Positions 15,176-23,137 of a stretch of DNA of 25,204 bases are shown here, piece after piece. Both the position numbers and the translations under genes were made by a program. The notes beneath the pieces were generated by a model, which worked only from the letters and a program-made list of their open reading frames with translations, was not told where the DNA came from and did not search any database. The DNA is taken from the NCBI GenBank assembly GCA_047972995.1, contig JBKEBD010000024.1:1-25204 (forward strand), given 5' to 3'. How positions within the stretch are numbered: the stretch's first letter is position 1; the number at the start of each line of letters is the position of its first letter. Source of the DNA: JBKEDC01 sp047972995 (lineage in GTDB: Bacteria > Bacteroidota > Bacteroidia > Bacteroidales > Prolixibacteraceae).

Positions 15176-16165
15176 GTGAAAAATACGTTCTTTTTGGTTG
15201 TACTGTTATTAGGGGTAACAGTCACCGCAGTTGCAAACGAGCCGAACGAAAAGACCTTTAAACGTTCGGGAAAAGTGTTTGGTAGTGCCTTCACGGGTAT
15301 GAATGTTTCGGTGCTGGATGGCGACAATGGCGATCCGTACAAAGAGTTTGTTCTCGATCGATTAGAGATTGGATATATTTACAATTTCTCGGAAAACTGG
15401 TTGTTTAAAGGGTGCCTCGATATTGGCGATCCAAAAGACGAAAGTAGCTTGCAGCACACCGCCTTTGCGCGAAATGCTTTTGGAGAGTATCATAACGACA
15501 AATTGATTTTCCGCTTTGGTATGATTACGGGTGTCAGCTTCAACTTCATTGAAAAAGAATGGGGCTATCGTTACGTGGCGAAGTGTTATCAGGAGCATTT
15601 CGGCTATAGTTCTAGCCGCGATATTGGAGTTACTGCTGCCTATAATTTTAATGATGTTATTAGTGTAGATGCTATCATATCAAATGGCGAAGGATACAAA
15701 CTTACACAGTACGACCCTTTTTTGGAATATGGTATTGGAGCAACGTTTAAGCCATTTAAAGGGGCTGTAGTAAGGGCTTATGCCGATATGACCGAAACCG
15801 ATGTGCTAACCGAAAACACTTATTCGTGCATGATGGGCTATCATTTTAATAATGGCAGCTCGGTGGGTGCCGAATATAACAAGCAAAATAACGCCAATGT
15901 TAATCAGGAAAGAGATCAGCAAGGGGGCTCGTTTTATTCAACCTTGAAAGTTTGCAACAAAATGAAAATATATGCTAGATATGATTACAACGATCGAGCT
16001 GCAAATTGGAGTAGTGGCGACAACACTCAGGTGCTTTTTGTGGGGGCTGAATTTCAACCTATAAAAGGGGTGAAAATTACACCAAACTACATTTACACCT
16101 CGCACTCGGTAGCTGCAATGCCCACCGAAAATGAATATCGGGTGAGTTGCGAGTTTAAATTTTAA
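15176..16165 (+). CDS. Outer-membrane beta-barrel porin-like protein (phosphate-selective porin O/P-like or related)
   Basis: A 329-residue exported protein. The N-terminus MKNTFFLVVLLLGVTVTAVANE is a signal peptide with likely cleavage after the AVA at residues 18-20. The rest alternates short beta strands rich in aromatic and glycine residues (LEIGYIYNFSENWLFKG, FRFGMITGVSFNF, SCMMGYHFNNGSSVGAEYN, KMKIYARYDYND) and ends EYRVSCEFKF with a terminal aromatic, as in outer-membrane barrels. About 14-16 strands could fit. The start is GTG at 15176, since the overlapping ATG (15174) runs straight into TGA. The tandem TGTAA repeats upstream and an alkaline phosphatase about 4 kb away suggest phosphate-regulated uptake, but the barrel family itself is not certain. 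It could be another substrate porin. Confidence 0.75.
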   Translation: MKNTFFLVVLLLGVTVTAVANEPNEKTFKRSGKVFGSAFTGMNVSVLDGDNGDPYKEFVLDRLEIGYIYNFSENWLFKGCLDIGDPKDESSLQHTAFARNAFGEYHNDKLIFRFGMITGVSFNFIEKEWGYRYVAKCYQEHFGYSSSRDIGVTAAYNFNDVISVDAIISNGEGYKLTQYDPFLEYGIGATFKPFKGAVVRAYADMTETDVLTENTYSCMMGYHFNNGSSVGAEYNKQNNANVNQERDQQGGSFYSTLKVCNKMKIYARYDYNDRAANWSSGDNTQVLFVGAEFQPIKGVKITPNYIYTSHSVAAMPTENEYRVSCEFKF

Positions 16166-16309
16166 AGCGTGTGCAGAATTCAAGTCATAAATGCAACATT
16201 GTTTTTAAATAATAACACTATCCCCTAAAGTGTGTAAGTTAAATTTTACCAAGGATTTTATTTAACTATAATCTGACTCTATCCTCAAAAATAACTAAGA
16301 ACTGATTAA

Positions 16310-16350
16310 GGACAATGCCCCAATTTCTACTAGGCATTGTCCATTTTTTT
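16310..16350 (+). terminator. Rho-independent terminator, 145 bp after the porin gene
   Basis: GGACAATGCC (16310-16319) and GGCATTGTCC (16333-16342) form a perfect 10-bp stem with a 13-nt loop, followed by ATTTTTTTT. It is far from the porin stop (16165). It may end a long porin transcript or be left over from a gene that was deleted between the two. Confidence 0.85.
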
Positions 16351-16411
16351 TACATTCTCTGAGAGCCAAATACACAGATTTTAGGCTCTATGTTGTTTGT
16401 AGTGGGTAATT

Positions 16412-16498
16412 AGCCCATCGGGCTTCAATCTTAATGATTGAGATTAATCCCCTACGGGGAATAGTGGCGTGAATATTAAGATTAATCGTCTACGGCGA
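16412..16498. repeat. Cluster of three REP-like mini-hairpins
   Basis: There are three 13-bp stem-loops with 5-bp arms and 3-nt loops: AGCCC-ATC-GGGCT (16412-16424), TCCCC-TAC-GGGGA (16448-16460) and TCGTC-TAC-GGCGA (16486-16498, one G-U pair). They start 36 and 38 bp apart, and each is preceded by ATTA or GATTAAT. AATCTTAAT (16427-16435) and ATTAAGATT further right form an inverted pair around the middle hairpin. This regular layout resembles REP/BIME arrays that are mobilised by REP-associated tyrosine transposases. Confidence 0.55.
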
Positions 16499-17334
16499 AG
16501 CATTTTCATGGCAAAGACACGATCTGCAAGCTGCTGTGTCAAATATGCTATCCACTACAAACGGCACAGAGCCGCTCGTTTTAACGATGTGCTCATTTTC
16601 TCCATCGGGTAAATCTAATTCATCAATCGTTTCGTATACAGTATTTGATTTCAAACGTGTAACAAATATATTTTCTGCCTGAATCCTGCTCAACATCAGG
16701 TTAAAATCAGAGTACCCCCTGTCTTCAACCACAATTGTTTGTGATGCGAATATTAATTGTTCCAAACCATTTTTATCTGCCACGCTAGCTTCGGTGATAT
16801 TTACAACCTCCGGAATCATTAGATTTAGATTGAAGCAAGTGTGTATCTTCTAGCCCCCTTTAGCTGTTCGATATTTTGCCCAGTCAAATATTGACAAACA
16901 CAAGGACACTACTGAGCTATCTGTCAATTTCACTGACCAGCTCTTGATTTGCTCAATTTGATGACTGTAATGGTGCTTTGCTAAAATATATTATAATGAC
17001 TTAGAAGCTTGTGATACAAGCTCTCAAAAACGAGCCAATCACGTTTGGCATTACCATCACTCATTGTATAGCAAGCTGGGCTTTGATTTAAACCAACATC
17101 TTCTATCAGCTTATCACTCATGTCAATACCTGCTGAAATTTCATTGAGCGAGTCACATCTATACAGCTGTCCGGAAATTAGGACAACAAATTGATCATAC
17201 GTTTTATATTTGCTACATCCCTTATCTGACCTATGTTTGTCAACACAGCCGGAAAAAAGCCATGCAGGAATTAGAACTAAAATTTGCTTGATTACTGGTT
17301 TGTTTGTATGTTTGCTGCGTCTGAAGAGTCCCAT
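16490..17334 (-). pseudogene. Decayed IS4-family transposase (DUF4372 N-terminus plus partial DDE domain)
   Basis: Two broken reading frames on the minus strand belong to one gene. The 5' piece (17334 down to 16981) contains KGCSKYKTYDQFVVLISGQL and YRCDSLNEI, then VFESLYHKLLSHY. This is the DUF4372 N-terminal domain typical of Bacteroidota IS4 transposases. After a frameshift near 16978 the frame reads IKSWSVKLTDSSVVSLCLS, FDWAKYRTAKGG, a TAG stop (16850-16852), KIHTC, then MIPEVVNITEASVADKNGLE and VVEDRGYSDFNL. The first catalytic Asp (LTDSS) and second Asp (EDRGY) regions are visible, and the C-terminal Glu region is missing. The last residues before 16490 no longer resemble the family. 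At least one frameshift, one nonsense codon and a 3' truncation make it inactive. Confidence 0.82.
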
Positions 17335-17491
17335 CGTTCTTGATTTTGTGGTGAAAACAAAAATAGGAATTCTTCGGGCTTTTTATTGAATCTAGAAAAA
17401 AACTTTCGGACGATTGTGTTTTGTAGTATAGGAAACAAATTAGTGTATTACTTTGTCATTTAATAAAAAACCATTTTTATCTTTTATAACC

Positions 17492-18880
17492 ATGAGAACA
17501 AGCTCTCTATTCCTTGCCTTTTTATTTGCCGGTACGTGCAATGTATGGGCACAAGAAAGTGTTGTCGATGCCGATTTATTGGCTACTGAGCAATCGCAGC
17601 AAGAAAACCGTGCTGCATTAATGGCTGCCAATCAGCATTCAATTAACCAACTCGATGCATCGGAAGCATTCAAGAAAAAAGAAGACACCTCAACTAGCAC
17701 TGGTGAAGCTCCTTTGTTTCAGGAATTTTCATTCATCCCGATGCCTGTTTTAGCTTCAAACCCTGCCAGTGGGTTCATGTTTGGTATCGCACCTTCTATG
17801 AGTTGGCTATTTGGCGACAAATCAAGCACTAGTCGCTCAACGTTGATTTCAACAATTCTTTACACTACCAAAAAACAAATCCTTTTCTTCGTAAAAGCGA
17901 ATGTTTTCACTAAAGATGATAGTTGGAATGTGCTAATGGACTGGCGTTATTTCTCTACTTCTCAACCTACTTACGGACTAGGAACTGGTCCTAGTTCATC
18001 GAAACTAGCCTACCAAAACGATCCTGACGGAGTTAATTTGGGCACTATTGGCTTCAACGATGCTAGTATGATTAACGGAGTGAAAGACAACTCTCAATTA
18101 ATGCTATTCGATTACATTCGTTTGCACCAAACAGCGTTGAAACGTATTGGCGATTCTCGTTACTTCGCAGGTTTAGGGTATCACCTTGACTATCACTACA
18201 ACATCGACGACCAAGCACTAGACCTCGAAGGAGACACCGTTACGCTTACTTCTCGCTATATGTATGCTAGAGATAAAGGCTTCGAACTTGATAAAACCGT
18301 GCTTTCGGGTGTTTCTTTCAACGCTCTTTACGACAGCCGCGACAACCAAAACTTCCCTACCTCTGGTCGTTACGCTTTTGCTAGCTTCCGTGTGAACCCT
18401 AAATTCTTAGGTAGCTCTAAAAACTCATCGACTTTGTGGTTGGAATATCGCGATTATTTTAATGTAAGCAAAGACCGTCCTCGTCACCTAATTGGTATTT
18501 GGACATATGGTAACTTCGTTACTTCTGGCGATGTACCTTACCTAGATTTACCTGCTGTGGGTTGGGATCAATTCGGTCGTTCTGGTCGTGGTTTCGCTCA
18601 AGGACGTTGGAGAGGTGAAGACCTATGGTATGGAGAGGTAGAATATCGTTTCCCACTGCAAAAGAACAAAGATACTTTCGGTGGAGTGCTATTCTGTAAT
18701 GCTACATCGGCATCAAGCAGAACCAACGACATCAAACTATTTGAGTATGTTGAGCCTTCTGCTGGTTTCGGGGTTCGCATCATGTTGAACAAATCTGCTG
18801 GTACCAACCTAACTCTTGATTATGGATTTGGTAGCCGCGGAAGCCACGGTTTCTACTTAGCTGTGAACGAAGTATTCTAG
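17492..18880 (+). CDS. Omp85/BamA-like outer-membrane surface antigen family barrel protein
   Basis: From ATG 17492 the product is 462 residues with signal peptide MRTSSLFLAFLFAGTCNVWAQ, likely cut after WAQ. A short linker follows (residues ~22-75, Gln/Ser/Thr-rich, without recognisable POTRA domains). A beta-barrel then extends to the C-terminus, with LDYGFGSRGSHGFYLAVNEVF ending in Phe. The barrel shows YDSRDNQNFPTSGRYAFASF and a conserved arginine-glycine-phenylalanine triplet in GRGFAQGRWRGED, followed by LWYGEVEYRFPL. That is how the lid loop and last strands of the bacterial surface antigen family (Omp85 C-terminal domain) look. Without POTRA domains it is unlikely to be BamA itself. 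It may be a lipase-linked, patatin-like-fold-free variant or a stand-alone porin. The longer frame from TTG 17453 is not preferred. Confidence 0.82.
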   Translation: MRTSSLFLAFLFAGTCNVWAQESVVDADLLATEQSQQENRAALMAANQHSINQLDASEAFKKKEDTSTSTGEAPLFQEFSFIPMPVLASNPASGFMFGIAPSMSWLFGDKSSTSRSTLISTILYTTKKQILFFVKANVFTKDDSWNVLMDWRYFSTSQPTYGLGTGPSSSKLAYQNDPDGVNLGTIGFNDASMINGVKDNSQLMLFDYIRLHQTALKRIGDSRYFAGLGYHLDYHYNIDDQALDLEGDTVTLTSRYMYARDKGFELDKTVLSGVSFNALYDSRDNQNFPTSGRYAFASFRVNPKFLGSSKNSSTLWLEYRDYFNVSKDRPRHLIGIWTYGNFVTSGDVPYLDLPAVGWDQFGRSGRGFAQGRWRGEDLWYGEVEYRFPLQKNKDTFGGVLFCNATSASSRTNDIKLFEYVEPSAGFGVRIMLNKSAGTNLTLDYGFGSRGSHGFYLAVNEVF

Positions 18881-18946
18881 ATAAAACATAAGCTATTGAA
18901 AAGCTAAACCACTTTGGTTTCAGTTAATATCCGATAGACTACAAAC

Positions 18947-18982
18947 AAAAACAGCCATGAGCAATTGCTCATGGCTGTTTTT
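18947..18982. terminator. Bidirectional terminator, perfect 36-bp palindrome
   Basis: The two 18-bp arms are exact reverse complements (A-run, CAGCCATGAGCAA, then TTGCTCATGGCTG and a T-run). The practical loop is about 4 nt (AATT). Flanking A5 and T5 tracts give U-runs in both directions. It lies between the convergent surface-antigen and alkaline-phosphatase genes and can stop both transcripts. Confidence 0.92.
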
Positions 18983-19033
18983 ATATCTTGCTAACTGTTC
19001 AATCTCTTCAAGATTCAACAGTTAATAATCGAC

Positions 19034-20182
19034 TTATTTTTCTGCCAATTCTTTAAGTAACTGACCTATATCGCTGTTTTTCATGATACCCGTAAATTTA
19101 TCGGCACCGGGACCAAAAGCAAACACAGGAACCATAGTAGCCGAATGGTGATGTGTGTTATACTCACCTTCTACCAAACCAGTACTCATATCACCTCCAA
19201 GAAGAGCCATACCACCTGTTTCATGATCGGCAGTAACCACCACCAATGTTTCGCCATCTTTAGCGGCATATGCTAGTGCTCTACCAATTGCATTGTCGAA
19301 ATCAAGCATCTCACGCACCACATAGTCGGTGCTGTTGGCGTGACCTCCCCAGTCTATTTGCGAGCCTTCAATCATAATGAAATATCCCTTTTTGTTTTGG
19401 CTGATAATGTTCAAAGCTGTTTCGGTAGCATCTTCCAACATACTGCTACGCTCTGGCATAGGACTAGTGTGCACAGGAGCTACCAAACCAGCCAATTTGC
19501 CACTTTTCACTTCTTTAATATCATTCATGTTGGTTAGCACCTGATAGCCCTTTGCTTTCAAATCTACAGTCAAATCTTTACCATCTTTGCGCTTAGTGAA
19601 ATGGTCATATCCACCACCAATAAATACATCGATGTCGGTATTTAAGAAATCGGCTGCAATTTCTTCATACATATTACGATCGGGTTGATGCGCAATGAAT
19701 GAAGCTGGCGTAGCGTGTGTAATGCACGATGTTGACACAAGCGCTGTTGCTTTCCCGTTTTTATCGGCAACTACCAAAGCCGATTGTATAGGTTCTTTAT
19801 TTGCATCAACTCCAATAGCTCCGTTGTATGTGCGTTCACCACAAGCCAGAGCCGTTCCGCCCGCTGCTGAATCCGTTACGTAATTGTCTGTCGATTGAGT
19901 TTGCGAAAAACCTACGTGTTTGAAGTTGTCCAAGAAAAGATGTCCCCCGTTTGCGGTTAAACCTGCTGTAACTTGAGACACACCCATACCATCGCCAATC
20001 AAGAAAATGATGTTTTTAGGCTTTTTCGACACGTTTTTTTCTACATAGGTTTTCACCTCATGATGCACATTGTCATGATAAATGCGCAAAGAATCGGGAG
20101 CTTGAACTTTTTCATACTCTTGTTGTGCAAATGCACCCATAGAGCAAACAGTCATCAAGCTTAGTAACAAAAGTTTTTTCAT
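19034..20182 (-). CDS. phoA: Alkaline phosphatase (PhoA-type, metal-dependent)
   Basis: A 382-residue periplasmic phosphomonoesterase. The signal peptide MKKLLLLSLMTVCSMGAFAQ is probably cut after the AFA at residues 17-19. Active-site residues match the PhoA family: GDGMG (Asp64, metal), TDSAAGGTA (Asp104-Ser105, phosphoserine nucleophile), THATPASF (His156, Thr158), EGSQIDWGGHAN (Glu272, Asp277, His281), TADHETGG (Asp319, His320) and HHHSATMVPVFAFGPGA (a His of 344-346). The length is shorter than E. coli PhoA (~470) but normal for Bacteroidota enzymes without the crown insert. The promoter at 20224-20254 fits the phylum consensus. A porin with Pho-box-like repeats lies about 4 kb away. The symbol follows family usage, since paralogues exist. 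Confidence 0.93.
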   Translation of the reverse strand: MKKLLLLSLMTVCSMGAFAQQEYEKVQAPDSLRIYHDNVHHEVKTYVEKNVSKKPKNIIFLIGDGMGVSQVTAGLTANGGHLFLDNFKHVGFSQTQSTDNYVTDSAAGGTALACGERTYNGAIGVDANKEPIQSALVVADKNGKATALVSTSCITHATPASFIAHQPDRNMYEEIAADFLNTDIDVFIGGGYDHFTKRKDGKDLTVDLKAKGYQVLTNMNDIKEVKSGKLAGLVAPVHTSPMPERSSMLEDATETALNIISQNKKGYFIMIEGSQIDWGGHANSTDYVVREMLDFDNAIGRALAYAAKDGETLVVVTADHETGGMALLGGDMSTGLVEGEYNTHHHSATMVPVFAFGPGADKFTGIMKNSDIGQLLKELAEK

Positions 20183-20223
20183 TGTATTGATTTTTAAATT
20201 TGATAATTATATCTGATATATAG

Positions 20224-20255
20224 CAAAAGTAGCTTAGTAAAACTACCTACACAAC
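20224..20255 (-). promoter_or_regulatory. Promoter of the alkaline phosphatase gene
   Basis: On the minus strand TACTTTTG (20224-20231) is an exact TAnnTTTG box. A TTG (20252-20254) lies 20 bp upstream. Two loosely similar segments, TTGTACCGTAA and TTGTTGTGTAG, sit 11 bp apart just upstream. They are too degenerate to call a Pho box. Confidence 0.6.
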
Positions 20256-20280
20256 AATTACGGTACAATGTAATCAGCTT

Positions 20281-20733
20281 TTAACCTTTCAACCACTCAT
20301 AAAGCTGATAATGTTCACCATTCATACCCAAATGCTCATAAACCTGCTGAGCAACGCTGTTTGTTTTATCGGCATACAAGCGAATACCTTTTAGCTCTTC
20401 ACACGCTTCTACCTGTTGTTTCACGTGTTGATAAAGCTGTGTGTAGATACCTTGCTTACGAAAATTTGGGTGCACATACACCGACTGAATCCAAAGCACG
20501 GTGCCATTGCGCCACTCACTCCATTCTGAAGTAACAAGCAAACAGCCCACATTCTTACCCTGTTGTTGTGCCAAATAGTATGTTCCTTTGTTCGAATCGG
20601 CAAGCACCGCTGCTATTCCTTTAGATAAGGCATCTTCATCGAGCTGTAGCGATTCTGTTTCTAGCGCCATGTTGCACTGAAAGCGCAGCAAATCATTTAA
20701 ATCGTTTATTGTTCCTTGCTTTATTTGTATCAT
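20281..20733 (-). CDS. GNAT-family N-acetyltransferase
   Basis: A 150-residue protein beginning MIQIKQGTINDLNDLLRFQ, with TYYLAQQQGKNVGCLLVTSEW in the first half and the acetyl-CoA-binding motif A as SVYVHPNFRKQGIYTQLYQH (R-x-x-G-x-y). It ends with LYADKTNSVAQQVYEHLGM, the usual GNAT C-terminal pattern. The acceptor is unknown. The start at ATG 20731-20733 is chosen because the ten extra residues of the longer frame would be encoded inside the hflX terminator. It lies downstream of hflX but is separated from it by that terminator, so it probably has its own transcript or depends on read-through. Confidence 0.88.
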   Translation of the reverse strand: MIQIKQGTINDLNDLLRFQCNMALETESLQLDEDALSKGIAAVLADSNKGTYYLAQQQGKNVGCLLVTSEWSEWRNGTVLWIQSVYVHPNFRKQGIYTQLYQHVKQQVEACEELKGIRLYADKTNSVAQQVYEHLGMNGEHYQLYEWLKG

Positions 20734-20744
20734 GTTGTTGCTAT

Positions 20745-20788
20745 TAAAAAAAGAAAACGCCAACTCCTCAATCTAGGCAGTCGACGTT
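20745..20788 (-). terminator. Rho-independent terminator after hflX
   Basis: On the minus strand AACGTCGACT (20788-20779) pairs with AGTTGGCGTT (20765-20756), with two G-U pairs and a 13-nt loop. It is followed by TTTCTTTTTTT. It starts 13 bp after the hflX stop and ends just before the GNAT start. Confidence 0.75.
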
Positions 20789-20801
20789 TTTTTGGTTCTG
20801 A

Positions 20802-22046
20802 TTATTCTTCCTCTGATAAATCTTCCGATGTATTATCGGTAATCCACGATGGATCATACAGGAAATCGTTGTAGGGGAAGCGGCTCACGTGCACATCATG
20901 CACTTGTTTGTAAAGCACCTGCTTGAACTCATCGATGTTCTTGCGCTCTTTAGCCGAAATAAACAAACAATCGGCATCGGTTTTGTTCATCCATGTTTGT
21001 TTCCACTCTTCTAAAGAATAGTTATCTTTTGTGCGTTCGCTCAAATCGTCGGCATCTTTAGCTTCATGGGTAAAGGCATCTATCTTGTTGAAAACATAGA
21101 TGTTCGATTTTACCTTAGAATCAATTTCAGTGAGCGTTTGGTTCACAATGTTAATCTGATCTTCAAACACCGGATTTGAAATATCCACCACGTGCACCAA
21201 GATATCGGCTTCGCGCACCTCATCGAGTGTTGATTTAAACGACTCTACCAAATCGTGAGGTAACTTGCGAATGAATCCTACCGTGTCTGACAATAAGAAG
21301 GGAATATTGCCAATCACCACCTTGCGCACTGTCGTATCGAGTGTTGCAAACAGTTTATTTTCGGCAAATACTTCCGATCTCGACAGCATATTCATGATAG
21401 TTGATTTACCCACGTTGGTATATCCCACCAGTGCTACACGGGTAAGCTTGCCCCGATTCTTCCGTTGGGTTGCCATCTGTTTGTCAATCTTTTTCAGTTT
21501 TTCTTTTAGTAGTGCAATCTTATCTAAGATGATTCGGCGGTCGGTTTCAATCTGGCTTTCTCCGGGCCCTCTAGATCCAATACCCCCTTGCTGACGCTCT
21601 AAGTGAGTCCACATTCGTGTTAAGCGAGGCAATAGATATTGATATTGAGCCAATTCTACTTGCACCTTAGCATGGGCTGTTTGTGCGCGTGTGGCAAAAA
21701 TATCTAAAATAAGGTTGGTTCGGTCGAGCACCTTGCAGTTGAGTTCTTTTTCGATATTGCGCAATTGCGATGGCGAAAGTTCATCATCGAAAATCACGGT
21801 GTCAATCTCGTGAATCTTCACATAATTCTGAATCTCTTGCAGTTTTCCCGAGCCCACAAAAGTGGCAGGATGTGGATTGTCGAGCTTCTGCACAAAGCGT
21901 TTTTGCACTATAGCACCGGCGGTATCTGCCAAGAACTCTAGTTCATCTAGATATTCTTGCACTTGTGCTTCGCTTTGCTGCTGACAGATTAAGCCCACAA
22001 TAACCGCTGTTTCTTTGCGGTCTAATATTTTTTTTACTTCAATCAT
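20802..22046 (-). CDS. hflX: GTPase HflX (ribosome-associated)
   Basis: A 414-residue cytoplasmic GTPase. The N-terminal HflX domain (residues ~25-150) includes ATFVGSGKLQEI and DDELSPSQLRNIEKEL. A linker follows with RQQGGIGSRGPGE at 151-163, then the G domain: GYTNVGKST at 208-216 (G1/P-loop), LDTTVR (G2, ~236-241), DTVGFIRKLPHDLVESFKST from 254 (G3) and FNKIDAF with NKID at 320-323 (G4). HflX splits stalled 70S or 100S ribosomes under stress. The length is typical. The C-terminus is acidic (TSEDLSEEE). A good terminator follows the gene, so it is likely monocistronic. Confidence 0.96.
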   Translation of the reverse strand: MIEVKKILDRKETAVIVGLICQQQSEAQVQEYLDELEFLADTAGAIVQKRFVQKLDNPHPATFVGSGKLQEIQNYVKIHEIDTVIFDDELSPSQLRNIEKELNCKVLDRTNLILDIFATRAQTAHAKVQVELAQYQYLLPRLTRMWTHLERQQGGIGSRGPGESQIETDRRIILDKIALLKEKLKKIDKQMATQRKNRGKLTRVALVGYTNVGKSTIMNMLSRSEVFAENKLFATLDTTVRKVVIGNIPFLLSDTVGFIRKLPHDLVESFKSTLDEVREADILVHVVDISNPVFEDQINIVNQTLTEIDSKVKSNIYVFNKIDAFTHEAKDADDLSERTKDNYSLEEWKQTWMNKTDADCLFISAKERKNIDEFKQVLYKQVHDVHVSRFPYNDFLYDPSWITDNTSEDLSEEE

Positions 22047-22132
22047 GGATTCTAATAATACTAAATCTGTTTCAAAATAAATCTTGTGATGAAAGATTGT
22101 CTGACATTCTAGTTGATAGCTCTATATAAGAA

Positions 22133-22160
22133 ATCCTGATTCCGAAAACGGAATCAGGAT
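22133..22160 (-). terminator. Strong hairpin downstream of tonB, possible terminator
   Basis: ATCCTGATTCCG (22133-22144) and CGGAATCAGGAT (22149-22160) form a perfect 12-bp stem with a 4-nt AAAA loop. It lies 27 bp after the tonB stop on the minus strand. The tract that follows (TTTCTTATATAG) is only moderately U-rich, so it may act as an RNA-stabilising hairpin as much as a terminator. Confidence 0.65.
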
Positions 22161-22187
22161 ATATACTATTTTATAGAATAGTCTTTC

Positions 22188-22868
22188 TTATTGAAGCTTA
22201 AAGCTAATAGGTACTTGGTAAGACACACGAACGGCTTTACCACCTTGTTTACCGGGTTTCCATTTAGGCATTGATTGCACCACGCGAACAGCTTCTTTAT
22301 CTAGAGAGCCATCCACACCACGAAGGATTGTTACATCAACAATACTACCATCTTGGTTTACTACGAAAGAAACATAAACTGTTCCCTGAAGGCCATTTTC
22401 CAAAGCTACTACAGGATATTTAATGTTTTTCGCTAAGTAAGCACGCATGGCGTTCACACCACCAGGGAATTCTGGCATTTGCTCTACTACAATGAATACT
22501 TCGCTGTCGGTAGTTGCTTCTGCTGTTTGCTGAATGATTGGGGCAATGTCGATTGGTTCATCACTATCATCAATTGCTTCCAATTCAAGCTCCTCTTCCA
22601 ACTCCATATCATCATCTACGATGTTCAACACCTCAACAACTTTTGGGGGTGGAGGGGGGGGCGGTTTTTGCACTTCCATACGAGTGATCGGGATTATCTC
22701 CTCCTCAACTACTTGTTCTTGTACCTCTCCCAAAGAAGACACTTGTTCGGCACGAGTTTTATACTCAAACGCAAACAAGATAACTCCCAAAGCTAGAACA
22801 AGACCGATCTGCATGAAGATTCCTTTTTTGTTCTCCAGATCGGCTTTATCAGACTTTTTTAATTCCAT
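22188..22868 (-). CDS. Energy transducer TonB
   Basis: A 226-residue protein with one N-terminal membrane segment at about residues 17-36 (IFMQIGLVLALGVILFAFEY). A periplasmic linker follows with the run of prolines KPPPPPPPK (68-76) and an acidic stretch (DDDMELEEELELEAIDDSDE). The C-terminal TonB domain runs from about residue 128 (EQMPEFPGGVNAMRAYLAKN) to the end (VQSMPKWKPGKQGGKAVRVSY, ISFKLQ). It passes proton-motive-force energy from ExbB/ExbD to outer-membrane TonB-dependent receptors. No exbB/exbD lies here, so it may be one of several TonB paralogues usual in Bacteroidota. A degraded copy of its C-terminal domain lies upstream at 23138-23426. Confidence 0.95.
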   Translation of the reverse strand: MELKKSDKADLENKKGIFMQIGLVLALGVILFAFEYKTRAEQVSSLGEVQEQVVEEEIIPITRMEVQKPPPPPPPKVVEVLNIVDDDMELEEELELEAIDDSDEPIDIAPIIQQTAEATTDSEVFIVVEQMPEFPGGVNAMRAYLAKNIKYPVVALENGLQGTVYVSFVVNQDGSIVDVTILRGVDGSLDKEAVRVVQSMPKWKPGKQGGKAVRVSYQVPISFKLQ

Positions 22869-22930
22869 AATTAAGCTTTAATAACCGGGTTATCTATCTA
22901 GTTCTTTAAATTATTCTACTTTTCAGACCC

Positions 22931-22956
22931 TAAAGATAGGAAATAATTTGTACCAA
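22931..22956 (-). promoter_or_regulatory. Possible promoter of tonB
   Basis: Minus-strand TATCTTTA (22931-22938) is one base from TAnnTTTG, with TTGG (22953-22956) upstream. The 14-bp gap is shorter than the usual 19, so the -33 element is doubtful. The distance to the ATG (about 62 bp) is reasonable. Confidence 0.35.
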
Positions 22957-23016
22957 GCATAAATCTTCTTCGAAACATACATTATTTAACACGATTTTTT
23001 TGCATTTCGTAGTACC

Positions 23017-23041
23017 TCCTAGCCCTTTCTCCTAGCCCTTT
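23017..23041. repeat. Short tandem repeat, 13-bp period (TCCTAGCCCTTT)
   Basis: TCCTAGCCCTTT occurs at 23017-23028 and again at 23030-23041 with one base between. It lies in a 270-bp spacer between tonB and the TonB pseudogene in which I see no other signal. Confidence 0.6.
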
Positions 23042-23137
23042 TAGGTATAAACGGAAACTAACGTACTAAAAGTCAAAAACTAAGGATAGCAAGCGAAGAT
23101 TTTATTCTAAAATTAGATTAAACACACATTAAGAGAA

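Noticed and set aside
16412..16498. CRISPR array
   Set aside because: Spacing of 36-38 bp is suggestive, but the repeats are only 13 bp, not identical, and just three in number. No cas gene is present.
17424..17455. Promoter for the Omp85-like gene (TTTG ... TTACTTTG)
   Set aside because: The spacing is about 24 bp, outside the usual 19-21, and the -7 box is imperfect.
20251..20280. Pho box upstream of the alkaline phosphatase gene
   Set aside because: Only two degenerate segments (TTGTACCGTAA, TTGTTGTGTAG) are 11 bp apart, and they do not share the TGTAA core seen before the porin.
22534..22881. Plus-strand reading frame rich in Ser and Gly opposite tonB
   Set aside because: It is the shadow of the acidic and proline-rich linker of TonB on the other strand. 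Low-complexity composition only.
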